Of a stretch of 64,000 bases of DNA, positions 1 through 11,032 are shown piece after piece. The stretch spans positions 187,401 through 251,400 of the forward strand of contig VSDK01002092.1 in the NCBI GenBank assembly GCA_009767595.1. The letters run 5' to 3'. The notes below the pieces were generated by a model. The model worked only from the letters and a program-made list of their open reading frames with translations, made no database searches and was not told the DNA's origin. Positions within the stretch are counted from its first letter, which is position 1, and every line of letters begins with the position of its first letter. This DNA is from Symbiodinium kawagutii. Taxonomy: Eukaryota; Sar; Dinophyceae; Suessiales; Symbiodiniaceae. The position numbers and the translations under genes are program-made.

Positions 1-944
1 TCTACCTATCTACCTATCTACCTATCTACCTATCTACCTATCTACCTATCTACCTATCTACCTATCTACCTATCTACCTATCTACCTATCTACCTATCTA
101 CCTATCTACCTATCTACCTATCTACCTATCTACCTATCTACCTATCTACCTATCTACCTATCTACCTATCTACCTATCTACCTATCTACCTATCTACCTA
201 TCTACCTATCTACCTATCTACCTATCTACCTATCTACCTATCTACCTATCTACCTATCTACCTATCTACCTATCTACCTATCTACCTATCTACCTATCTA
301 CCTATCTACCTATCTACCTATCTACCTATCTACCTATCTACCTATCTACCTATCTACCTATCTACCTATCTACCTATCTACCTATCTACCTATCTACCTA
401 TCTACCTATCTACCTATCTACCTATCTACCTATCTACCTATCTACCTATCTACCTATCTACCTATCTACCTATCTACCTATCTACCTATCTACCTATCTA
501 CCTATCTACCTATCTACCTATCTACCTATCTACCTATCTACCTATCTACCTATCTACCTATCTACCTATTTGCCTATCTACCTATCCAGCTATCTATCTA
601 CAGTATCTACCTATCTACCTATCTACCTATCTTCCTATTTGCCTATCTACCTATCTACCTATCTACCTATCTAGCTACCTATCTACCTATCCAGCTATCT
701 ATCTATCTATCTATCTACCTATCTACCTATCTACCTATCTACCTATCTACCTATCTGCCTATCTACCTATCTATCTATCTATCTATCTACCTATCTACCT
801 ATCTACCTATCTACGTATCTACCTATCTACCTATCTACCTATCTACCAATCTACCTATCTACCTATCTACCTATCTACCTATCTACCTATCTATCCATCC
901 ATCCATCCATCCATCCATCCATCCATCTATCTATCTATCTACTG
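1..944. repeat. Octanucleotide microsatellite (CTACCTAT)n, degenerating to TATC/CATC tracts
   Basis: Bases 1-572 are an essentially perfect CTACCTAT array of more than 70 units that begins before the window edge. After about 572 the array picks up substitutions, short TATC runs and a CATC run near 893-926, and it ends in unique sequence at about 944. The decay toward the right is typical of an old slippage array. It has no coding potential. Confidence 0.97.
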
Positions 945-1921
945 AATCAGTTTGATGAAGCAGATAGAACCAGCCAGAACAAATATCACCTAAATGTGAC
1001 AGACAATAAAGTCTGGATGCTGCCACCATTGGTGATGCCAACTGCCAACGTGTTTTTTTACATATCAACACGGCCTCCAATTGTCAACCAAGCCATATTT
1101 GCATTTATTCGCAGTATTTTGTTTCACTCATAACTACTCTTTCCAATCACTATATTTGTGAACAGAGAGCATGCTTTGTTGAAAGGTAATGCATATGTTT
1201 TCTATGGAATTTGCTTAAGCGTTGCCGATCTTCTTTAAATTTGCACACAATCTTGAGGATCCCAATGATCCCAATGGGAATTCTGAGTGTTGTGATTTGC
1301 CTTTTGACCAGTTTCTTCATCCACTCCCATCAGCAAGCCCATCAGGCAAGACGGGGACTCACCGTTGAAAGTTGAGTCCTTGCCATGAACAACTCCCATC
1401 CCTAAAGGATAGCTATGCATATGTTGGTTTTTCTTTATCAGACATGATGCAGGCTTTTCATTTGGGACGCTTAGCCACAAGTTGTTGGTAACATGTGGTA
1501 ACCATGAATCGGATTTTCCAATGATATATGGCGGGTACTTGATACCTACCAAATAACTGGTACAAAGGACTGGGCCACCAGTTAGAAGTTGGGTCGGTTC
1601 ACGCCCTATCTAACTGGTAGAAATCACCCCAGCGAGTTTGTGTGAATGAACCAGCAGCAAAATCGCCAGTGTTTACGGGGTCCACTATGGCGCCAGCTAA
1701 TGCAAGATGGCCATTTCCATTATTTTCTAGCTTGTTATTTGTATTGCTTAATGCAAATAGCCACGGCTAATCCAACTTGGTTTCCAATTGCCATTGGTTA
1801 TCACCAAGTGAATTTGTATTTCATATTTTTCAGTCTTGATTCTTGATAGTTCAATATTAACATGATATTTTTTGGCTGGTTCTTTGTACAGACAATGCCA
1901 CAACGTACTTGCCTCATCCAG
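945..1921. other. Non-coding stretch, intronic or upstream of the first recognised exon
   Basis: I see no convincing exon here. Open frames exist on both strands (1235-1552 minus, 1646-1846 plus), but they lack family resemblance and exon-like composition. If the transporter beginning at 1922 is one gene, at least one upstream exon encoding its earlier membrane segments should lie here or left of the window. The sequence 1892-1921 is open in the same frame as exon 1 and could extend it to an AG at 1890-1891. Confidence 0.5.
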
Positions 1922-1997
1922 GTGTCACGATCGGAGCGACTGCTAGCATCGTGGGACCCTTTGGCGCTGGTCTGCTGGGCATGATGGCGGGTGCAGT
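1922..1997 (+). CDS. Rh-type transporter exon (membrane helix GVTIGATASIVGPFGA)
   Basis: The acceptor is CCAG and the exon is read in phase 1, giving GVTIGATASIVGPFGAGL followed by LGMMAGA. This is a glycine- and alanine-rich helix pair like the Rh segment GGVAIGA....PFGALLIG..AG. The donor GT at 1998 leaves two bases, so the next exon completes a Val codon (GA-V-STVAF). The frame is also open upstream to an AG at 1890-1891, so the start could be earlier. Confidence 0.6.
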
Positions 1998-3876
1998 GTG
2001 CGACCCTGAGAGTTGCTGAGTCGCTGGGTTTCGTAATACATGGTGGATTATTATGGTTGTTTCTCAAAATAGGGGACCCCAAAAAAGGTCGGTTTCATGA
2101 TGTAAATGATTAATAGTGGATGATTTGGCGGTACCCCTATTTTGAGAAACCACCTTATAGCTACTACCTTAGCTTTTTAGACTTTTTGGGATATGATTGG
2201 TTTACCATATGGCCACTAAAAGTTAGACTTTTAGCAGGGGATCTAAAAGCCACCAAGAATAGCTAGGGGTACCCCTCCTTATTATCCAAGTTATTAACCA
2301 TTAAATAGTTTATTTATTTGGGGTTCCCAATTGTTTAAGAAACCACCATTTGTTGACAATGGCGAAATGATTTGTGCAATGAAGGTGAACATTGCTTAAT
2401 CAAAGGTGAGACCGTCATTTGCAACCTCTGAGGTTGGTGGTGAATGATTCATGCAATGATGGCTGACTTGTGGTCAATCATTGGTGTGACTGTTGTGAAG
2501 GTCAACCGGCTGTGATTGTCCCACGACACCTGGGCTGTTCGTAAGGTCCACCGTGGCTTTTGCGCAGTTCACCTTGTTCAAACGCTTTGATACCTGACCC
2601 TCGGCGAAGGAACGTTTGCCGCGCCAAACCTGACCGCCAATGGACGTAGCTGCCTGATAGTGATGCCCCACCAGAATATGTGGATGTTTGGTAGTGATTC
2701 AGGAAAAAGCAAAAATCACCAGCCGATGAGGAGTTCCTGATCTAAATGCAATTTGAGAGGCGATCGTCCACTTTTTCTGGCAGTTTTGTTAGCTAAAAAT
2801 TTGCATTGATAGAAACTGGCCCATCATGACTTCTAGAACGGACAGCCTATTCCAGAGTGCGCAACTGCTTCATACTGGACATCCAAAGTGGATGTTGAAA
2901 TCCTACCTGTAAACCACGTTCTTATGATTGAAGGGGCTTTACATTGCAATCTCAACTTAAAGGGCTAATTTGATACTCTTGTTGGCCTCACCTCCTATGG
3001 CTCATATGACAAGCTTTATATGATTGACAACAGGATCAATTGTCAGCACGCCGCATATTTGATAGAGTAGTTTGCATTTTGGGAGCTATAAACTGAGTGT
3101 GAAACAAATGAACATACAAATCGGGCATCAATAATTTCATCTCCAGACTAGATGGGCGTTGCTATTCCGCACGCCTAAAGAATATAGGCTCAGTATTACC
3201 CTGTCATAAATTGACCCGGAAATGGAAAATCCACCCTTCATAGGTGGCTTACCTATTGAAAATCGAAATAGTCACCTCCAGGTGATTTTTACCAGAGGGT
3301 ATATGCAGCATGATTGAGATCTCCTGTTGGCCTAAGAAAGGGGGACCGCTCCTCACTGGATTGTGCAAGATCTCCTGTTCTCTCGGGTGTTGCTTGATCC
3401 TTCATCCTGGTAAGACTCAGTCTAGATACGCCGACAGTTCCGGTATTGGCGGCTCATTGCTGGTAGCCTTTGTTGGACAGGCCCACTACCATGTAGTCCC
3501 ATACGGAATCGTCGATTGGCCATCATGAACCTTGAACATAGCGTGGGTGACGTCATGTTCATACCTTGGCCAAGATATCAGTATTGCAAATTTATTTGGT
3601 ATTTGCCTGTTGAATTCATTGTCATGATTTTGAAGACAACAATGCTCGTTGGATTGTATCATCATGATCATCATAATATTCTTGATCATTTTCTTGATCA
3701 TTTTCATCATTTTCTTCTTCATCATTTTCATCATCTTCATCATCTTCATCATTTTCATCATCTTCATCATCTTCATCATCTTCATGATATTCATCATATT
3801 CATCATCTTCATCATCTTCATCATATTCATCATTTTCATCATCTTCATGATATTCATCATATTCATCATCTTCTTC

Positions 3877-3907
<31 letters not shown>

Positions 3908-6383
3908 GTCGCCATAATCATCCCAGTATTTGATATTGTTTAACTTACCATGCACAAAAGATAGCTATTATTTGGTCATCTAACTTCATCAGACAATAAT
4001 AATGATAACAATAACCAGCATTGACCCCATCATTTTCAGTGATGAATCACTATAAAAGAATAATTAGTAATTTATTTGAACCATCATCACCAGTAGTGGT
4101 TCTTAAGCATCAATTAATGTGAATAAGTATGATTTCAATCAGAGATGATTATTAACCATCACCACCATCAACATAACCACCATCAATTATAAGATGCTGA
4201 TATCATGATCATCACCACTTATGATCATCACAACTTGTGATACATCACCACTGCCATTTCTTTAAGTAAATGATGGATAATCACCACTGCCGTATATCAT
4301 CACCACCACCATCAACATAACCACCATTGAAGGAAATCATCCTCACCACTGCCATCGTGCCATGTTGATAGCCCACCGGTGCGACTCAGGTGGCGTTCAC
4401 TCGCTGCACGGTCTTCCTGGTCTGCTGGGTGGTTCCTTGGTGGGGGAAGGGGAACGGCCATTGGTTCAGGGTGAAGTTGACCATGGCTTAATGATGGTTA
4501 GATGATGGTTAGATGATGATTAGATGATGGTTAGATGATGGTTAGATGATGGTTAGATGATGGTTAGATGATGGTTAGATGATGGTTAGATGATGGTTAG
4601 ATGATGGTTAGATGATGGTTAGATGATGGTTAGATGATGGTTAGATGATGGTTAGATGATGGCTTGATGATGGTTAGATGATGGCTTGATGATGGTTAGA
4701 TGATGGTTAGATGATGGCTTGATGATGGTTAGATGATGGTTAGATGATGGCTTGATGATGGTTAGATGATGGTTAGATGATGGCTTGATGATGGTTAGAT
4801 GATGGTTAGATGATGGTTAGATGATGGTTAGATGATGGTTAGATGATGGTTAGATGATGGTTAGATGATGGTTAGATGATGGTTAGATGATGGTTAGATG
4901 ATGGTTAGATGATGGTTAGATGATGGTTAGATGATGGTTAGATGATGGTTAGATGATGGTTAGATGATGGTTAGATGATGGTTAGATGATGGTTAGATGA
5001 TGGTTAGATGATGGTTAGATGATGGCTTGATGATGGTTAGATGATGGTTAGATGATGGTTAGATGATGGTTAGATGATGGTTAGATGATGGTTAGATGAT
5101 GGTTAGATGATGGTTAGATGATGGTTAGATGATGGTTAGATGATGGTTAGATGATGGTTAGATGATGGTTAGATGATGGTTAGATGATGGTTAGATGATG
5201 GTTAGATGATGGTTAGATGATGGTTAGATGATGGTTAGATGATGGTTAGATGATGGTTAGATGATGGTTAGATGATGGTTAGATGATGGTTAGATGATGG
5301 TTAGATGATGGTTAGATGATGGTTACGATCAAGATGACTCAAACAGTATGGTTGGAGCACCTATCGTCTACCAGGCCTCCACCTCTAACATTTGCGTCCT
5401 CAGACCAGACTCTGTTGCCCTCTCTGAGCTTCGTGTTTCAAGCTTTGTCTCACCACAAACCTGGCGCAAGACCCCTTACTCTCTGACCCCCCGAACCTAA
5501 AAGTCTAAATGGGTGTTTCTCAACTCGTGGCACTCCCCAAAATGGCTGGTTTATTACTTGATTGATATTGATGAAACGGGGTCCCCTATTTTGAGGAACC
5601 ACAAAATCCGAACCTCAACTCCCAAGGGCCCTATGACCTATACATCACCACGCAAAAAGTCAGTTGCAATTCCAAGAATGCTGCCCAACACACATGATCC
5701 TCAATTTGCGAAACTACATGAAGCTAGCCTAAAGGATTGAGAAGGACGTTTGGGAACACGCCAGGGTTAGCAGGTATGATTGGGATGGTCAGGTCTATGC
5801 AGATTTTTCATGGCACCGCAGGTTCATAGTCCCACAGTTTGTTAACATGTCAGCACCGGTAAGGATCTGATCCCTGGGAGCGCATCATCGATGGACCAAC
5901 CATGACCAACCTGTAGCTTTTGGTGTACATTCAGACTCAGGACCTTCGTTGAGACTGGTTTGATCACAAACCCCCTTGTTTGGGAAACGAGTTTCTTCCA
6001 CCGCAGGTTTGTTCTCAGTCGTTTCGCCTGCCTTCTACGGTAACACTGGCATTGTCTCTTGGATGCAGAGGTAGATTCGTTGAGTCTGGAGTCCAAACTG
6101 TGAGGTGGTCAAATCTGTTGAATTGGTTGCTTGAGGGCCACCATCCCACCACCGATCTCATAAATCATGAACCTCGTTGCGAAGATGATCCCTACCATTA
6201 TGGTCATCATATTTAATTACTTTACGTATCAAGAATCATTCTCAAAGGAAGCTATGAACACCCTGAACATCATTATCACCATCATCACCATCATCACCAT
6301 CATCATTGTCCTCATCATCACTATCATGATTATCATCACCATCATCATCAATCATCATCATCAAATATCAACCATCAACCATC

Positions 6384-6429
<46 letters not shown>

Positions 6430-7006
6430 TATCAACCATCAATCATCAATCATCAATCATCCATCATCATCATGATCACCATCATCACCATATTCATCAA
6501 TTGTCAATCACCAGTACAGTATTGTTATTATCATCATCATAATCATCATCACCATCATCATCATCATCACCATCATCATCAATCATCATCATCGCCATCA
6601 TCACCATCATCACCATCATCACCATCATCACCATCATCATTGTCCTCATCATCACTATCATGATTATCATCACCATCATCATCAATCATCAATCAGCAAC
6701 CATCAATCATCAATCATCAATCATCCATCATCATCATGATCACCATCATCACCATATTCATCAATTGTCAATCACCAGTACAGTATTGTTATTATCATCA
6801 TCATCATAATCATCATCATAATCATCATCATCATCATCACCATCATCATCAATCATCATCATCGCCATCATCACCATCATCACCATCATCACCATCATCA
6901 TTGTCCTCATCATCACTATCATGATTATCATCACCATCATCATCAATCATCAATCAGCAATTATCAATCATCAATCATCATCATCAATTATCAACCATCA
7001 ATCATC

Positions 7007-7074
<68 letters not shown>

Positions 7075-7279
7075 ATCATCAAATATCAACCATCAAGCAT
7101 CAATCATCAATCATCCATCATCATCATGATCATCATCATTATCACCATATTCATCAATTGTCAGTCACCAGTACAGTGTTATTATCATCATCATAATCAT
7201 CATCATAATCATCTTCATCATCATCATCACCATCATCATCATAATCATCATCCTCACCATCATCATCATCATCATCATT

Positions 7280-7312
<33 letters not shown>

Positions 7313-7846
7313 GTCATCCTCATCATCGTCATCCTTATCATTGTCATCATCATCAACATCATCATCATCATTCTCATCCTCATCCTATTATGAGCTTTCT
7401 TAACCATTCTTTGACCAATTAATAGTTCATTAACCATTGTTGTTGGTGATTGTATCCTGTTCCGAGCTTTCTTAACCATTGTTTGACCAATGAATAGTTC
7501 TTCGACCATTGTTGTTGGTGATTATCTTCTAGTATGATCTATTATGAAACATGTCTTTCTATATTAAGATATTAATATTGCAATTAATGACCATAATAAT
7601 GTATCCCTATTAATGTTGGTTTCTGATTAGTATCTACCTGTTGGTTTCATCTATTTTCACTACTTTAGGGGGGGTTACACTAATCAGAAACCACCATTAA
7701 CCACAATCCTATTACCTCCTATAATATTAAGCGTTGTAGACCAACGAACCCTTTGTTTCTACATGTCTCTCTGCGGTCGCAGCACTGAGGCACCAGTGGA
7801 GCAGATCACGGGCTTGACGCTCGTCAGGGTGGTCCTTGGGGGGGGG
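1922..7846 (+). CDS. Rh-type ammonium transporter gene, 5'-partial, five exons recognised
   Basis: Exons 1922-1997, 2546-2595, 4372-4470, 6007-6039 and 7797-7846 join in one phase-consistent frame (in/out phases 1/2, 2/1, 1/1, 1/1, 1/0). The product would be an integral membrane channel of the Amt/Rh superfamily moving ammonia or ammonium. The key motif is GVHSLHGLPGLLGG, corresponding to the Rh signature around GVHNLHGMPG. It is preceded by a glycine-rich segment, GVTIGATASIVGPFGA, resembling the Rh helix that follows NATLAGG. The last exon carries QITGLTLVRVVLGG, resembling the late QA..TL....GG helix. The introns are full of simple repeats. One donor is GA, the others GT. Earlier exons and the C-terminal cytoplasmic tail are not identified. 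The family call rests mainly on exon 3; the outer exons are supported by phase and weak similarity. Confidence 0.7.
2054..2155. mobile_element. Family A MITE-like element
   Basis: The termini TTTCTCAAAATAGGGG and CCCCTATTTTGAGAAACCACC are inverted repeats around an interior with GGTCGGTTT and GGATGATTTGGCGG. This is the minus-type orientation (GGTTTATT arm on the left). It lies in the intron after the first transporter exon and abuts a family D element on its right. Confidence 0.85.
2157..2262. mobile_element. Family D inverted-repeat element
   Basis: It starts TAGCTACTACCTTAGC, contains TTTTGGGATATGATTG, and ends GATCTAAAAGCCACCAAG. The same blocks recur at 53465-53563, and a diverged form lies at 30847-30912. 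The ends TTAGCTTTTTAGA and TCTAAAAGCCACCAAG are partly complementary. A diverged family A-like half element follows at about 2268-2347. Confidence 0.7.
2546..2595 (+). CDS. Rh-type transporter exon (STVAFAQFTLFKRFDT)
   Basis: The acceptor GTAAG is followed by a phase 2 start; the peptide is STVAFAQFTLFKRFDT. This fits the Rh stretch (VSTLGF..L.P.L...) that links the preceding helix to the DTCGVHNLHG motif. To stay in phase with exon 3 the donor must be GA (ACCT|GACCCT). The border is inferred from phase and is not visible as a canonical site. Confidence 0.5.
2596..4371. other. Transporter intron with E-family element and simple repeats
   Basis: It contains a family E-like inverted repeat at about 3210-3300 (ends GGAAATGGAAAATCCACC and TTTTTACCAGAGGG), a CATCTT/CAT microsatellite at 3660-3905, and CACCAT-rich sequence to 4340. 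A GC-richer patch at 3306-3530 is open on the plus strand but shows no recognisable protein. Confidence 0.5.
3660..3905. repeat. Interrupted trinucleotide repeat (CAT/CTT)n
   Basis: TCATCATCTTCATC-type units run for about 245 bases and end in a perfect CAT run near 3881-3905. They read as poly-Asp/Glu or poly-Met/Lys on the minus strand and poly-His or poly-Ile on the plus strand. The resulting long open frames are artefacts of the repeat. Confidence 0.95.
4372..4470 (+). CDS. Rh-type ammonium transporter signature exon
   Basis: The acceptor is GATAG and the exon is read in phase 1 as HRCDSGGVHSLHGLPGLLGG followed by SLVGEGERPLVQ. CDSGGVHSLHGLPG matches the Rh glycoprotein signature (D-S/T-C-GVHNLHGMPG), which includes a pore-lining histidine. 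The donor G|GTGAAG at 4471 is a good consensus. This is the strongest exon of the gene. Confidence 0.78.
4494..5326. repeat. 11-bp minisatellite (ATGATGGTTAG)n, about 75 units
   Basis: The array has a strict 11-base period. A variant unit with GGCTTG in place of GGTTAG recurs at several places between about 4660 and 4790 and again near 5026. Between 4684 and 4787 the variant appears after every two normal units, which suggests local amplification of a three-unit block. It lies wholly inside a transporter intron, directly after the donor of the signature exon. Confidence 0.95.
5327..6006. other. Transporter intron remainder with a family A element
   Basis: Position 5511-5602 is a family A copy (GGGTGTTTCTCAA ... 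CCCCTATTTTGAGGAACCA). The frame at 5333-5500 is open and moderately GC-rich, but no splice pair gives a transporter-like peptide. The rest is unremarkable. Confidence 0.5.
5511..5602. mobile_element. Family A MITE-like element
   Basis: The left end GGGTGTTTCTCAA is diverged; the right end CCCCTATTTTGAGGAACCAC is well preserved. The interior has the GGCTGGTTTATTACTTGATTG arm. It is the minus-type orientation, in a transporter intron. Confidence 0.8.
6007..6039 (+). CDS. Rh-type transporter micro-exon (LFSVVSPAFYG)
   Basis: Only 33 nt lie between the acceptor CCGCAG and the donor G|GTAACA. Read in the phase set by the previous exon, the peptide is LFSVVSPAFYG. That recalls the Rh loop and helix after the HNLHG segment, which contains a conserved Tyr-Gly. 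Phase in and out are both 1. Support comes from phase, both splice sites and position. Confidence 0.5.
6240..7390. repeat. Complex ATC/CAT repeat with higher-order duplication
   Basis: Imperfect ATC/CAT microsatellite in which a non-repeat block (CATATTCATCAATTGTC...CACCAGTACAGTATTGTTATTATC) occurs three times, near 6485, 6749 and 7145. The first two copies are 264 bases apart. A perfect CAT/ATC run spans about 7010-7075. The array grew by duplication of long segments as well as by slippage. Confidence 0.93.
7797..7846 (+). CDS. Rh-type transporter exon (QITGLTLVRVVLGG)
   Basis: After the acceptor CACCAG the phase 1 frame reads VEQITGLTLVRVVLGGG, a hydrophobic helix resembling the late Rh helix QA..L..TL.IA..GG. 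The donor is taken as GGG|GTCTAT inside a run of ten G, so the border could move by a base. If the exon is not spliced here, the frame stops 18 bases further on, at about 7871-7873. Confidence 0.5.
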
Positions 7847-7924
7847 GTCTATCCCCGAGGACCGCCATGGTGAAGATCTATCCATGTTGTCTGTATTATA
7901 CATCCAAGAACCGACCTACCAAGC

Positions 7925-8156
7925 AACTTGGCTATGGGTCAAGCAATTAACCAACCAACCAATGGTTAATAGTAGCTGGTTAATGGTAAATGATAGGGGA
8001 TGATAAACAACAAGAATAGGGGATATACCAGCTAGATATGGCTATGGGTCCATATTAATGAACCAATAATGGTGGATAATAACCAACAATAACGGGGAAA
8101 CCCATGGCTGATGACGGGGGAACCAGGGGTACGGGGCTTCGACCCATAGCCATATA
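7925..8156. mobile_element. Compound family B element
   Basis: A complete copy at 8036-8156 begins ATATGGCTATGGGTC and ends GACCCATAGCCATAT, an almost perfect terminal inverted repeat. A second partial copy at 7925-8035 begins TGGCTATGGGTCAAGC. The same tandem or nested layout with the same junction (GGGGATATACCAGCTAG) recurs at 14476-14858, so the compound form itself has been copied. Confidence 0.85.
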
Positions 8157-9356
8157 TTGTTTTGATCTCCCAGTCCAGCTACACTGGGATGAAGAGTGCT
8201 CGTGAAGCCGGCATTGGTTGGGAGATAAGCCGGCGACGCAAGCAATCACTCCCCGTTGATTCAACGAAGTTTCAAACAAATCAAATTGGTCCGGGCACAA
8301 GCGCAACTCCCCAAGATGCTCATATGAAATGTCTTAAGACTGGAAGATTTGTGAATCAACAGGGGTTGGTGTATCGCAATGTCGCAATGTGTGACCATTG
8401 GTTATGTCGGGGTACATGGTATATCGATGGGTCTGGCATTTGCAAGCTGAACGAAACCATGCGAGGCAAAAACATGTCCCGCAGTATCCCGATGTCAACC
8501 GCTAGTAATCAGAATATGGTTTAGTTTAGATAAATGGATGGTTTTATTCCAATAATCTTGATGGCTAATGATTAAGCCAGATAAGCCATCAGTCAGGCAA
8601 TTATTGGAATGACGTCAGCCAGTGCAGAATGGAGTCCTTATCTTAGTCAGTCCTTGAGGCATTGTGCTGAGCAAAACCAAAACTGTTGCTAGTCCTTGAT
8701 GCTGTGGTGGGAAATCTTGCTGTGGCTACTGGTTGAAATCTTTCAGCCAATGCATACCTCAGTTTCTCCAGGGAAATATAAAATAGTAGAGGAAGGACTT
8801 TAATCATCCTGCATTCTGACCTAGAAAATAACATGTATATAATGCCGGCTGTTTGTTTGGCAATCACAAATTGATGATAACTGTTGCTTCTCTGGGTTGG
8901 TCTTCACCTGTGTGCTGACTAAAAGTTGGCATGCTGGCCAATCCACCAAAGCACCGCAAGAGAGATCATGGTCAATTCATTCTTATTCAGGAGTTTCATG
9001 GATGTGTGTCAATGTTGGACAATCATGAGTTACCATATTCATGTCTTGATTTCTTGAAGCTATTCTCAATTTGGTGGCTTCTGAAAATATGGACATCCCC
9101 AATCATCCTTTGTATTAATCGTTTTTAGCAATAAACCATCCAGAACTGGGGGGTTCCCAACGGCTTGAGAAACATCCATTTGACTCATGGATGCCCTCTC
9201 TTCATCAGCCCCCAATGGGCGTTCTCATCAGAGCAAGTTGAGGGCAGGATTCCTGCAAGGGCTTCGAGGATCCAAGCAGCCGAGCCTAGGGCTAAGTGGT
9301 CTTTGGGTCCTGAGCATCACCAGCAGTTGTATACCTACCACGCCCCAAAATATCTA
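8157..9356. other. Unassigned stretch with a possible exon near 8162-8524
   Basis: A 120-codon plus-strand frame (8162-8524) overlaps an 83-codon minus-strand frame. Neither has recognisable motifs. The missing C-terminal exon of the ammonium transporter could lie here. Bases 9126-9180 hold half of a family A-like element (GGGGGGTTCCCAACGGCTTGAGAAAC). A GC-rich patch at 9225-9320 is open in several frames and remains unresolved. Confidence 0.4.
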
Positions 9357-9516
9357 TGAGTGGTTTGGGGTTTTAGACTTGTTTCTCGATATTTGGGATG
9401 GCTGGTTGATTGAAACCAGTAACCAACATGTTTTCACAATATTTAGGAAGGTTAGTCGCTGGTTGGGGTTGGTTAAACCCAATATTTTTTTGCGAAGGGT
9501 TCAAACCATCCACCAG
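9357..9516. mobile_element. Family C element, diverged
   Basis: Contains GGTTTGGGGTTTTAGAC, ATATTTGGGATGGCTGGTTG and a right end TTCAAACCATCCACCAG. These match the ends and core of the family C copies at 41476 and 34000, with an internal partial duplication. Confidence 0.6.
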
Positions 9517-9555
9517 TAACTAACCACTTCTGTTCCCTGCTGAATTTCGACCAAG

Positions 9556-9613
9556 GACTGGGACATTGATATTGTCTCTGGTGTCTGGGGGTATTTGCGG
9601 CTGTGCTATGAAG
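9556..9613 (+). CDS. Probable exon, unidentified gene
   Basis: The acceptor is CCAAG and the phase 0 peptide is DWDIDIVSGVWGYLRLCYE. The frame stays open to a stop at 9637. A GC donor after GAAG at 9614 gives phase 1 out, which fits the next candidate exon. The W..L...Y spacing is compatible with a TPR helix but is not diagnostic. Confidence 0.4.
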
Positions 9614-9660
9614 GCGCCGTCTCGAAGCAGCTGCTCTCTGTGTAGCTGTTGAAGTCATAT

Positions 9661-9722
9661 GCGGGGGGGCACTCAAAATAGGGGACACCCAGAAATGGTT
9701 GGTTTATTACTGTAAATTGTTA
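9661..9722. mobile_element. Half of a family A element
   Basis: CACTCAAAATAGGGG followed by AAATGGTTGGTTTATTACT is the left half in the minus-type orientation. The right terminal repeat is missing, so the copy is truncated. Confidence 0.65.
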
Positions 9723-9962
9723 ATGGCATTGAGACTTTCAACTGTTGGTTGAGTATGGCAACAGTTCATCATTGCATATGAAAGTGGGTTGCAGCAACGT
9801 GGTTGCGTTCGCAACCATAGATGCATGTGGATACAAAGTACATTTTGCTTGACCGGTCATCGTACCATCATGCATCATTCCGGGTGACAAACATCACTCC
9901 AAATAGCTATAGGTCCTGAAACCATTCTGATCAACTCTGTAGAAGTTTGGAGCTTACCAAAG

Positions 9963-10015
9963 GGACGCTGCTAACGGTATGCCGCACTTCCATGGACCGT
10001 GCCTGGTCTCAGCAG
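9963..10015 (+). CDS. Probable exon, unidentified gene
   Basis: Bounded by CAAAG and a strong CAG|GTGACA donor. Two frames are open: TLLTVCRTSMDRAWSQQ (phase 1/0, compatible with the exon before and after) and DAANGMPHFHGPCLVSAG (phase 2/1). Composition is clearly richer in G and C than its surroundings. No family was recognised. Confidence 0.45.
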
Positions 10016-10523
10016 GTGACATCATGCTGTCGATGGAATCCTGAGCCACCGATGTAGTCATAGGAATTAACAACTCGGATTTTATATTTGAGGAGCCATG
10101 GAACTATAGTGGTTGATAGTGGTTGATACCATCGTCAAATGTAAATGTAAAAGCCCTTAGACCATTGTCCACAATCATGTCCAGCATCATGTCGTTGACT
10201 CTAACATAATTATCGACATTCAGAAATGGTGGATGATATAATCATTACCATTCCAGATACTTGCCATAAAGAAATATTTGATGGCCAGCGATTGGTAAAT
10301 GGTAATGATATGGCCGGTGAAAAGTTCATGGCCTTTTGTTTGGTAGCTAATAAATACCTATCTCGTTGATAGCATCAACTTATACCAGACGAATATGATT
10401 GACCTATTCGTCAACCTATCATTTGCCTGACTAATCCTGTCATTACCTATGATTCAATCCTATTGGTAGTGACAAGATCAACATGGAACAACTGTCAAAT
10501 CCTTTTATGACCTACCATTAACC

Positions 10524-10644
10524 TATTTGGCTGTGGGTCAAACCCCCTACCCCTAGTTCCCCATCATTAACCATTGGTTTCACTATTACTGTTGGTGATT
10601 AACCCCCACTAGTTGGTTGGTTAATATTGACCCATAGCCATTTG
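10524..10644. mobile_element. Family B element
   Basis: The left end TTTGGCTGTGGGTCA and the right end TGACCCATAGCCATTTG are inverted repeats. The interior has CCCCTAGTTCCCCATCATT and ACTAGTTGGTTGGTTAATA. It is a full-length copy in the introns of the unidentified region. Confidence 0.88.
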
Positions 10645-10731
10645 AATCCTGTAGTATGATTGCTGCCAACCACACTGATCGAGTTGCAACAATTGTTCGC
10701 AATCAGCTTGTCAGCTGTTCTCAATCGCTAG

Positions 10732-10784
10732 GCCGTGGAACAGTTGCACGATGACAAGGAGACGCAGCGACCGGAGCGTGCCAG
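10732..10784 (+). CDS. Probable exon AVEQLHDDKETQRPERAR
   Basis: The acceptor is CTAG|G and the donor CCAG|GTGATG. The phase 0 reading is AVEQLHDDKETQRPERAR, a charged helical peptide with strongly exon-like codon use. Phase out is 2. The family is unknown. It is phase-compatible with 9963-10015. Confidence 0.55.
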
Positions 10785-11032
10785 GTGATGGCCAATGGAA
10801 CTCGGGTGATTACGAGGCTAATGGCAGATATAACAACTACAGTAGGGACTGAAGGGTTCATAGTGGTCAATAGTGGTTAATGTATGGCAGGTATAACAAC
10901 AATAGTTGTTCACAATAGTTAATAGTGGTTCATAATGGTTAGTAGTGGGTCATAATGGTGAATAGTGGTTCATGATGCTTAATAGTGGCTCATGATGGTT
11001 AATAGTGGTTGCAACATTGCAGACGTCCGCCC

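Noticed and set aside
3486-3933. Long open frames in several frames (poly-Met/Lys, poly-His, poly-Asp, poly-Ile)
   Set aside because: They are the six translations of one trinucleotide microsatellite and have no coding meaning. The same applies to 6167-7509, 36399-36732 and 55934-55995.
4494-5326. CRISPR-like regular repeat array
   Set aside because: The repeats are head-to-tail with no spacers, the unit is 11 bp, and the context is a eukaryotic intron.
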